Shown one piece after another: positions 6,744 through 15,300 of a DNA stretch of 38,706 bases (its first letter is position 1; each line of letters begins with the position of its first letter). Below the pieces are notes generated by a model, which made no database searches, was not told the DNA's origin, and saw only the letters and a list, made by a program, of their open reading frames with translations. The stretch is taken from positions 1 through 38,706 of IMG/VR virus record IMGVR_UViG_3300030104_002809. One strand, written 5' to 3'. The DNA is from a virus. A program made the position numbers and the translations under genes.

Positions 6744-7043
6744 TTATCTTCTATAAATTTTATCTTCTATTTTATCTAAACGTTTATCATGATCTTCAGC
6801 AAGTTTATCCATCATTTCTTCAAGATACACTAGCTTTTGTTCTATAATCTCATGCGATTGTGCCGGAGGTAATTTTTTTGCTTCTTCAATACCAGCTTTA
6901 TTCAACTGAATCTGCTCAGTTAAAGTAGTATAAGTCATTGTTATAGATATTAAACCACCTAAAATTAAAATAATAGTTTTTAAATCTAAATTTAAGTCTG
7001 GCTTTCCATCGCCGTCTATATCTACACCTACTTCTTTTTTCAT
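6744..7043 (-). CDS. single-TM coiled-coil protein, paralogue B, with DxDGDG loop
   Basis: The sister of the next gene downstream: 99 aa, LDLKTI followed by one transmembrane helix (about 24-42, ILILGGLISITMTYTTL) and a coiled coil ending IEDKIYRR. Its N-terminus carries DIDGDGKPD (8-16), the spacing of an EF-hand/dockerin-type Ca2+-binding loop, which paralogue A lacks. If real it would bind Ca2+ on whichever side of the membrane the N-terminus faces. Role unknown; spanin-like or membrane-tether functions are guesses from topology. Confidence 0.7.
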   Translation of the reverse strand: MKKEVGVDIDGDGKPDLNLDLKTIILILGGLISITMTYTTLTEQIQLNKAGIEEAKKLPPAQSHEIIEQKLVYLEEMMDKLAEDHDKRLDKIEDKIYRR

Positions 7044-7054
7044 ATTTAACCCAT

Positions 7055-7741
7055 TTATTTTTTGCTCTTTAATAAAATACTACCAGATTGTCGAGCGGTT
7101 ATATCTGGAGCTGATCTTGAGTTGTTATTTGTAAAATTATTATTTATACTGCGTCCTTTATTAGGATCTATTCTTGGTGTAAATCTAGGTTCGCTGTAGT
7201 TACGTTTACTATTATTGTTCCGACCATTGTTTATAGTAATATTAGGATTTTCTTTTACTATAGTTTTTAATTTATTATAAACTTTATCTATATTACTTTT
7301 TCTTTTTTTAATCACTATAGTATTTGATAACCTTCTTCCATTCATAAATGCACCATCCCCATGCCAAGCATAAGTTTTTGGCCAATAAGAATAATAACTA
7401 GGCACATACCATTTATATCCCCACCAATTATACGAATTAAATCCCCAATCCCACCAAATCTCATGTCTATTCCAATAAAAATCAAAGCTAGAAAAGTCTG
7501 TTTTAAACATGTAGTTTTGGCTATAATATTCATTATACCAAGATCTAGGTTGATTTACAGCAAAAGTTATATAGTTTTGTCTAAACAACCAATCTGTTTG
7601 CATCTTACGTTTTAATTCATAAGATGATGTAATAGTTTGAAAATAATTTTTTTGTGGTTCGTATGATGATAATTTATAAGTTCCACAACTAGCAACAACC
7701 AGCGTTACCGTTACAAAAAGGACAATTTTCCATAATTTCAT
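7055..7741 (-). CDS. phage-encoded lipoprotein rich in Trp and Tyr
   Basis: A 228-aa protein with an SPII signal peptide: basic start, hydrophobic core, and lipobox VVASC with the acylated Cys at 19. The mature part is packed with Trp/Tyr between about 65 and 130, then turns basic and Asn/Arg-rich (NNGRNNNSKRN and similar) towards the C-terminus. It should be anchored in the periplasmic or outer face of the envelope of a Gram-negative host. Phage lipoproteins can block receptors against superinfection (as T5 Llp does) or act as outer-membrane spanins; neither can be shown here. It stands first in the envelope-directed group at the end of the late operon. Confidence 0.75.
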   Translation of the reverse strand: MKLWKIVLFVTVTLVVASCGTYKLSSYEPQKNYFQTITSSYELKRKMQTDWLFRQNYITFAVNQPRSWYNEYYSQNYMFKTDFSSFDFYWNRHEIWWDWGFNSYNWWGYKWYVPSYYSYWPKTYAWHGDGAFMNGRRLSNTIVIKKRKSNIDKVYNKLKTIVKENPNITINNGRNNNSKRNYSEPRFTPRIDPNKGRSINNNFTNNNSRSAPDITARQSGSILLKSKK

Positions 7742-7854
7742 TTTTTAGTTGTTAAAGACTTTAATATTTTATCTATTTTAAGAGCTTGAGCTCTGTGCAT
7801 TTTAGATGCTTTTTTTAATTGAGTTGATATTGATTTTAATTTTTTTGAATCCAT
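7738..7854 (-). CDS. small basic helical protein, 38 aa
   Basis: A 38-codon frame on the - strand whose TGA overlaps the lipoprotein ATG as ATGA. The product is a Lys-rich amphipathic helix (STQLKKASKMHRAQALKID) without Cys. It fills the otherwise empty space between the lipoprotein gene and the basic protein gene at 7866. Function unknown. Small size keeps confidence moderate, but the coupling and coding-like composition support it. Confidence 0.6.
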   Translation of the reverse strand: MDSKKLKSISTQLKKASKMHRAQALKIDKILKSLTTKK

Positions 7855-7865
7855 ATTTATAGTTT

Positions 7866-8240
7866 TTATTCTCCACATTTCTTACTTGGATCACCAACCT
7901 GTCTCCAGTCTTGTTTAACCCAATCTTTTAAACCTTTGCTAGCAGTACCGCTAACATTACTTTTACTTGATCTTTTATATTTACCTTTGCTTGCCGCTGA
8001 TTGTTTTGCATTAATAACTTTTTGTCTTTCTGATTTACTCATGCTAGCTATTTTAGCTTTAGGCAAACATACTTTTCTAGTTCCACCACCTTTGGTTCCT
8101 TTTGCAGGACCATTGCTTTTTTTAGCAGGAGCACAGCTACCTTTTTCATAAGCTTTTTTACCTTTAACAGGCTTATAACCATCCCAACATCTTGCTGGAC
8201 CACTCTTTGTAAAAGGAGATGTTAATTGTTTATATGGCAT
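7866..8240 (-). CDS. basic Cys-containing protein with C-terminal WVKQDW motif
   Basis: This 124-aa protein is Lys/Gly/Ser-rich. It has an N-terminal CWDGYKPVKGKKAYEKGSC block (18-36), a central KVCLPKAKIASMSKSER stretch and a C-terminal GLKDWVKQDWRQVG followed by a Cys. From memory these motifs recur in small proteins of marine phages and of large algal viruses (a DUF5872-like C-terminus), where they are thought to be virion or DNA-associated. The three Cys-bearing motifs hint at metal or disulfide stabilisation. It overlaps the PAP2 gene start region by 11 bases. Confidence 0.7.
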   Translation of the reverse strand: MPYKQLTSPFTKSGPARCWDGYKPVKGKKAYEKGSCAPAKKSNGPAKGTKGGGTRKVCLPKAKIASMSKSERQKVINAKQSAASKGKYKRSSKSNVSGTASKGLKDWVKQDWRQVGDPSKKCGE

Positions 8241-8784
8241 CTTTTTTTATTTTATAATGTTTATATAAAGCTTGACCTAGTTCTTTTCCATTTTGGCTAT
8301 CAGAATCATAATGAAGTCTACCTATGTTTCTACTTAAAGATACATTATTTGCTTCCTTCATTATTTGTGATCTTAAATTAGGATACATATCACTTAATAC
8401 TAATCCTAAAAGCTCTGCTTGAGCTGAATGACCTGAAGGGTATGATTTAGTTTTTGCAGTATCTAAATCTACAATATCTAAATCTATATTATAATTTTTA
8501 GCAACTTCTTTTGGTCTAGGTCTGTTGTGATAATTTTTTAATTTTAATATTAAATCTTCAGTACCGTTTAATAAATCTATAACAAAATCTTCTGGAAATT
8601 TTCTACCAAACTTTTTAACTATGTTTTTAAAAACCTTAGGTATATTATCATAATATTTAACAAACTTTTTATTATGATAAAGACTTTCTATTTGTTTTAT
8701 TTCTTTAAAAGTTTTCAAAGAATTATCAGAAGCAGGTTTTTTATTTTTAAATTTTATTAAATTAAAATCATTAAAAATATTCAT
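8230..8784 (-). CDS. PAP2-family (acid phosphatase/vanadium haloperoxidase fold) enzyme
   Basis: This 184-aa protein has the complete catalytic signature of the PAP2 superfamily: KLKNYHNRP (K81, R88, P89), YPSGH (P116-H119) and SRNIGRLHYDSD (S151, R152, H158, D162), spaced as KxxxxxxRP / PSGH / SRxxxxxHxxxD. The family removes phosphate from lipids (phosphatidic acid, undecaprenyl pyrophosphate) or small soluble substrates by way of a phospho-histidine. There is no signal peptide and no clear membrane helix, so this one looks soluble and cytoplasmic or virion-borne. It sits among small late basic proteins rather than metabolic genes. Substrate unknown. Confidence 0.9.
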   Translation of the reverse strand: MNIFNDFNLIKFKNKKPASDNSLKTFKEIKQIESLYHNKKFVKYYDNIPKVFKNIVKKFGRKFPEDFVIDLLNGTEDLILKLKNYHNRPRPKEVAKNYNIDLDIVDLDTAKTKSYPSGHSAQAELLGLVLSDMYPNLRSQIMKEANNVSLSRNIGRLHYDSDSQNGKELGQALYKHYKIKKDAI

Positions 8785-8945
8785 CTTTTACAATTTTGCA
8801 TATTGATAAACCAATTAGCTAATTGAACATCCCTTTTAGTCGCTTTTGGTCTTGCTTTTAATTTTTTAACCTTACTACAAGTAACATCACCTCCATAAAG
8901 TTTATTTATACGAGCTTTTAAAACACCTCTATAAGCTTTTGCCAT
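8781..8945 (-). CDS. small basic protein with LANWFI motif, 54 aa
   Basis: A 54-codon frame coupled on both sides: its ATG shares a base with the stop of the 78-aa gene upstream (TAATG) and its TGA overlaps the PAP2 ATG (ATGA). It is Lys/Arg-rich with two Cys (C23, C52) and a C-terminal VQLANWFINMQNC. The same C..LANWLIKSR-like element occurs in the upstream protein at 8945-9181, so the two look like distant paralogues. Probably a late, nucleic-acid-associated or virion protein; function not known. Confidence 0.68.
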   Translation of the reverse strand: MAKAYRGVLKARINKLYGGDVTCSKVKKLKARPKATKRDVQLANWFINMQNCKR

Positions 8946-9181
8946 TACTTACCTAATTTTTTCATAGCTTTGTTTCTAGCACATTTCATTTTGCTAGCGT
9001 AGCTAGGATTTTTTTTACGATTAAAAACTATTTGTTGATTTAAACTACCTACAATAGCTTTTTTATTTCCTTTACGGCTTTTAATAAGCCAGTTAGCAAG
9101 AGCATCACAAGATAAATCTTTAAATTTACCTTTAGCATCAGCATATTTACTGTCTTTCCATTCAGGTCTTTCCTTAGCCAT
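8945..9181 (-). CDS. small basic protein with ALANWLIKSRKGN motif, 78 aa
   Basis: A 78-aa Lys-rich protein. LSCDALANWLIKSRKGN lies at 28-44, and a second Cys occurs in MKCARNKAMKKLGK at the C-terminus. The ATG at 9181 overlaps the upstream stop (TAATG); a start at 9187 is possible but less likely. The LANW element is shared with the next gene. Three consecutive genes of this style suggest an expanded set of small, abundant basic proteins, possibly packaged with DNA or crosslinking structural parts; this is inference. Confidence 0.7.
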   Translation of the reverse strand: MAKERPEWKDSKYADAKGKFKDLSCDALANWLIKSRKGNKKAIVGSLNQQIVFNRKKNPSYASKMKCARNKAMKKLGK

Positions 9182-9312
9182 TAACACTTACCTTTACCTT
9201 GTTGTCTTGAGGCCCACATATTAGCATAAGCTGATGGGTACACTTTAAATTTTCTCTTAGCTGCAGCTTTGCAACTAGCACTTAATTTTCTAGCTAATGG
9301 TGATTTGTTCAT
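9181..9312 (-). CDS. small basic protein with KVYPSAYANMWASR motif, 43 aa
   Basis: A 43-aa protein starting at the ATG at 9312, two bases past the end of the giant gene. A longer in-frame start far upstream would run inside the giant gene and is rejected. Its core, SCKAAAKRKFKVYPSAYANM, is a motif I associate with small proteins of marine phages and large algal viruses. It has two Cys and a high positive charge. The stop is coupled to the next ATG. Likely a late structural or DNA-associated peptide; not characterised. Confidence 0.68.
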   Translation of the reverse strand: MNKSPLARKLSASCKAAAKRKFKVYPSAYANMWASRQQGKGKC

Positions 9313-9313
9313 A

Positions 9314-12300
9314 TTATCTTGTTTTAGATTTATTTCTAGATATTGTTCTAGAAGTTGTTCTTGATTTACTTTTCTTTTTAGGTTTGTCTTTTGTCCACTC
9401 AAGTTCCCATTTTTGCCAACCAAGAGCGTTAGCAACCCTCATCCATTCTTCGTTTTCGGCATCAGAAGCTTCTTTTAAATTCTGTAATTTTCTTATACCT
9501 CTATCAAGTGGTATATTAGTAGCAGCACTAATTACTTGTCCACTAGCAAGCCAAGCTGGATTATCTAGTGACCAACCTTTTTCTCTTATTTCTTTTTTAT
9601 TCCAATCCCACGTTCTACCAGCAGATTTTAATTTACCTATTTTAGAAGATATAGGAGGTGAAATATCTAGCATTTCAATAGCAGCATCTTGAGCTTCTTT
9701 GCCTTCAGCAAGTTTCATTATAGTGTTTTTTAAAGTTGACACGGCAGCTCCATGAAAACCAACACCTCTTAATAATGAATCAGCCATACCATTTACAATA
9801 CCAGTATATTTTTTGTTTTTCTTTTCTTCGTCTGGTTCTTCGTCAGCAAAAGCCATAGCAAATAAAGCTTGTTGTAAAGCGTTAAATATTACATTTTGTA
9901 TAAAACCATAATATAATATCTTAGATATATTGGTTTTGTCATCTCCTCGGCGATTCTTAAGATCGCTAGCGGCTTTTTGCATTAATCTTGCATACTGTGC
10001 TGGGGTGTTTGCAAAAGCTAATATAATACGCCCCATTGGACCCGCTTGTTGTTGGCTAATTCTATCAGGTCTACTTGATTGTTGGTTTTCTTCTGCTATT
10101 TCTCTAAAATCTTGAAACGCTTGAGCTTCAGCTTCTTTGTCTGATAAACCTTCTTTCTTTAAACTTTTGTATCTATTTCTATAAAATGTAGCACCACCTG
10201 AGGCAATAGCAAAACTATCTGCTATCTGTGTAGGTAAAAAACCTAACTTTAATATTTTACTAACAAAAGCTTTAGCTTTGTTTTTAGATTCAGCTGCAAT
10301 TTCAGCAATGTCAGCTTCACTAACATTTATTTTTAAACCATTACGTCTTTCAACTAAGTAATCAGAGTTCATAAGTTTAATTACATCACTCCAATATTGT
10401 GGTTGATTACCAAATGCAGCCGCTGCTTTTAATGGGTTGTTGTCTGTAAAGTTTACAAAGTTAACAGCTGATATAGTTTGAAGAACAGCTGATCTCATGT
10501 TAAAGAACATAATAGCACCAACAGAATTATTAATCCAATCAATAAATCTACCAGTTAATGTATCACCTTTAAAACCTCTATTGCTACCAGTTCTCATACG
10601 ACCGAGCATGTTTTCTAAAGCATCTCTGTAACCTTTACCAAAAGCAGCTTCAAGCTTATTCATGTTTTCTTCTGTAAAAACTTCATTAACATTGTTTTGC
10701 CATTGTTGTAAGTATTTAGCTCTAACAACAGTATTTAAACCTGAAAGCAAATCAGTTGTGATAGTACCAGCTAACCAATTATCTCCGGGTTTAGGGTAAC
10801 CATTATCTTTATTTATTGCTATAAGTTCATTAGCAAATGTAACTAAGTTTTCATCTGCAGTAACATAATCTTCTAATATTTTTTGATCAGCTTTAGATAA
10901 ACCGGGCACAGTCATACCTTGTTGTATCCATGTGTAAACTCTAACAGCGTTACCTACAGTGTAAGGTTCACCAGTTATTTTTTTGTTTAAGTCTTTAGGG
11001 CTAACGCCTAATAATTTTTTTAAAGCTTTAAAGTCATTAGCCAAAGCAACTCTTGCGTTTGATATATCTATATTAGCTCTAGCAAATGGATCTAAAAAGT
11101 TTTCTTTTACCCAAGCTATAGTTTCATCACCTTTTTTACCTTTACCAGCAAAGTATCTAGTTAAACCTACAAAGTCTTGAGCAGATGGTGGTATACCTAA
11201 TAAATCAAATCTACCTTTATTAGCTCCCACTGCTGTTGCTTTTGTTCTACCATATCTTTTTTCCGTACCAATACCTGTGGCTCTTTCTATTATATCATTA
11301 AAATCTTTATTAAGATTTTTTGATTTACTAAATTTAATTCTAGCTTCTTGAGCTTCAGTATCTAAACGTTGCATTTCGTTTAAAACTTCTTGATTTGTAG
11401 TTGATTTAGAAAATTTAGCATTAATTACTGGTGGTAATATTTTTTCATTATAAACCTTAGCTTTTTCTTCAGATTTTTCTAAAGCTTCTTGCCTAGCTTC
11501 ATTAATAGCATAGTCAACCATAGTTTCTTCATATGACTTACCATCAAACCCTACAACATTATTAATATCTTTTCTTTCTAAAAACTTAATTCTATTTCTA
11601 TTTGTAGGATTATTTTGACCACCTTTTTTGTCTATTACTTTGGTTAATTCTTTAGTTGTTAACCATTGTGTATGGTTTTTAAAAACTTTTGAAACATCTT
11701 TAATTAAAGATTCTTTGGTTGTTTTAGGATTTAGTATTATTTCTGCTAACTCAAACATTGAATTAGAACTTGGCGCTAAATGTTCTCCTTTAGATTCTAA
11801 ATAAGTTTGACCTTGTTTGGTTAGCTGAGAACCAGATTCTAAAGTAATAAAATCTAAACTTGTTAAAGCTCTTATACCTTTTACAGCATTAGTTTGTAAT
11901 TGCATTAAGTTTAAAACAGTTAAACCATCAATCTTACCATCTAAATATAAATTACCTATAGTGTTAGTTATAAATTCAGCTAATTTAATATTAGCTTCAT
12001 TAGCCGCTTCAATTTGTGGTTTTAATTTTTGAAGTTCTATTATTTTTTCTGCTTTACTTTTTTCGCTAGCTTGTATTTTATTAACAGCTTTAAATAATGG
12101 AAAAACTTTATTCATTAAACTAACATCTTCTAAATTAAAGTCTTTAGGAAGTTTACTTTTTATGTTTTTAATTGAATTTTTTATTTCTTTTAACGAATCA
12201 AAATATTCTCCTTTTGCACCTGCAATTATTTTTTTAGTTATTTTATCTTTTTTAGTAGCAGCTGGATCTAAAGCCCTGTTATAATAACCTAAAAAATCAT

Positions 12301-15300
12301 AGCCCATTATATTTAAAATATCAGAACCTAATTGTTTAATTATTGTTTTATTATCTTTGTTTAAAAGATCTTTAGAATCTTTATTGTATCTAAAAGCTCC
12401 TTGTTCTTTAAATTGTTCAATTATTTTTTTAGATATATTCTTACTATTGTAAACTAACTGTTTAAATTTTAAACCTTTTTCATCATCTATTATACCTTCG
12501 CTATATGTATCCCATATTAAATCTCTTGCTTCATCAACAAATTTTCCTTCATATTCTCCTATAAGCTTTCCTTCTTCATTAAATATATCTTCAACATTTT
12601 CTTTTTGAACTAAACTTAACAACTTTAATGAATCTTTTTCAAATACCTGTTGTGATTTAGAAAACTTAAGATCAGGGCTTCTTTCTATCTGTTTACTTAC
12701 CAGTTCTATTTCATTAGCAACAATATTGTCTTGTAATACTAATATATCTTTAAATTTATTTAAAACTTCTGGTTGCTGCAAAGTTTCCATAGTAGCATCT
12801 AAAGCATATTCTTCAGCTAATGCTTCAGCTAACGCGTCTTTTCTAGTGCCTTTAGTCGATGCGCCAACATCTCTACCTAAAAAGTAATTAATAAATTCAG
12901 CTTTAATAATATCTTTTTTCTTAAATATTTTTTTACCTTCTTTAGTTTTTTCTCTTTTACCAGTGTCTTCTGCAAATGGTCTAAATCTTTTATTTATTGT
13001 TTCTTGTGGTAACGCATTTAATATTTCTTTAAAATTATTTCTTAAAAAAGTTTCATAAGCTGTTCTTGACCCTAAAACATCTTTAGCTATAGTTGTTTTA
13101 AGTTCTGTTTTAAAAGCTTTTTTTATTGCTTTTTTAAATTTAGGAGACTGTAAAGATGGTAATTTAGTACCAAAAGTTTTTATTACTGCTTTTCTAATTT
13201 TATCTGAAGTTTTTTGATCAATTTTTATTGTTTCTCTTAAACTTTCTTTTGCTTTAGTAGGTTTTTCTACAACAGTTTCTGTAACTTCTTCTGTTGTTGT
13301 ATCTGTAACACCTCTAGCCTCTGTTACGTCTAGCTTAAATTCAGTATCTAAAACTCTATTAGAAGCTTCTATAGCTCTTGATGGTAAAAATTTATTAATG
13401 TATGCAGCTAATGGAACACCTTTGCTAGCATCATACTCAGATATTAAATCTATAATACCACGTTTACCAGTTTCTATTTCATCGGTTAATAATTGTCTAT
13501 CAAACCCAGGAGCTTCACTTCTTCTTTGTACAATTTTATTTGTAATAGGTTTAAACTTTTCTATTATTTCAAATGCACCTTCTTTACCTTTTTGTTCAAA
13601 TATAGTTTGAACAGCATCTGAATCAGCTTTAGATTCTTTTATAATAGTTTCAATTTCTTGCTCTTGTTGCTTAGGTGTAACTAATTTACCCTCAACACCT
13701 CTAGATGCAGCTTTAATTTGAGATAAACTTAAATCTCCTTTTTCAATACTAGCGTTATAATCTTTTACAAAATTATATACATCTCTACCGTTATTAAATT
13801 TAATATTAACACCTAATTTTTGCAAAGATCTTCTTATAACATCACCCATCTTAGTGAATACATTTTCGCTAAATTTAATGTCACCTGTTGCTATAGCATC
13901 AGAAAATAAAGTTAAAGCCTCTTCCATTTGAACATCTTTACTTTGATCAGCGTATTGTTCCATTCGTTTTTTAAACTTGCTATCTTTTATTTTGCTTGCA
14001 TCTATTTTATTTAACTCGTTTAATAATGCATTACCTAAGTTTATAGAAGTTTCAGGACTATCTTTAACCGTTTTATATAGTATAGCATGTAAAAACTCGT
14101 GAGCGGCAACGTTAACAGCTTTTTCTTGTTTAGCAACTTCTTTATTAATAACTATAGTTTGTTCTCCAGTATTAGGATTTTGAACTATAAAACCCTGTTG
14201 TTCAGAAGCTTTAGTAGTGTCTTGATCAGGGTTTTGTTGTTTAACAAAGTCTTCAACTTCTTTTGTTGTTTCAAAATCTTTAACTTGAACTCCTTTTATT
14301 TCTGTAGCTTTTTCTTTTATTGTTTCAGTTGATTGAGTTATTTTTTCAGCTGTGTTTCTTATATCGTAACTATCTTGCTTAGCTTTTTCTATTTCCTTAT
14401 TTAAACTTTTAATTATAATGTTTTTATTCTCTTGGGTATATTTATCTGAATTTATAACGCTTTGAATTTCTTTTTGTGAATTTTCAATTGTATTTAAGTT
14501 TAAATTAATTTGATTTATTTCACTTTCATTTAAAACATTTACTAATTCTTGGTTTTTATTATAACCAATCATTAAATCAGCTCGCAACTCATTTTGAGCT
14601 TTGTTTATTCTACCTATATCTTCTGGTGTTAAGTTTTTTCTATATTTACTAATTTCTAAATCAGCAATTTCGTTTATTGTATTTTGTATATTTTCATTTT
14701 CTGTAGATGTTCTTAAACCTACCGCTGCTTTTAAATTTCTACCCGAAGTTGTAACTACAGCAGAACCAAAAGCACCTTTTAATAAAGCTTCTAATCCGAC
14801 AGGACTGAACATTGTGTTAAACGCTTTTTTTCCTGCTTCTAAAACACTTTTATCTTTCCCTAACTCTGTGTTAAAAGTTTCTATACCGAGCTGTGCAAAT
14901 TCTGTTCCACCTTCAAACGTACTAGCTAACAACCATTGGTAAAATTGTTTTTTACTACCATAAGACATGGCATTAATATACTTCATTTGCCTATTTAAAC
15001 CAATTTTTTCTAAAGCAAACCCAAATGTTCCTAATGCTGCAGGAATAGCAACTTCAGCTTCACCTTGATCAATAAGCTCAGCACTATTTAAACCTAATCT
15101 TTGTGCTTTTTCAGAATTATAATCTTGTACCGATCTAGTTATCATTTCTGCACCTAAACCTATACCTAAAGTAGGAGCTGAAATAAGTAGAGATGAAACT
15201 ACATTTGCAGCACCGTCTATTACAGCGGCGGCGCCATACGTTAATTTTTTAACACCTTTTTTTTCTCCTAAACCAGTAAATTCAGCAACAGGAGCAGCGT

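Noticed and set aside
9297-9692. A 131-codon open frame on the + strand opposite the end of the giant gene
   Set aside because: It lies fully antisense to the giant gene and the small basic gene, is hydrophobic and Ser/Leu-rich as expected for the complement of a Lys/Glu-rich gene, and shows no motif.
14099-14332. A Phe/Ser-rich frame on the + strand (77 codons) that looks like a membrane protein
   Set aside because: It is the complement of Lys/Glu-rich codons in the giant protein; hydrophobic antisense frames are a composition artefact here.
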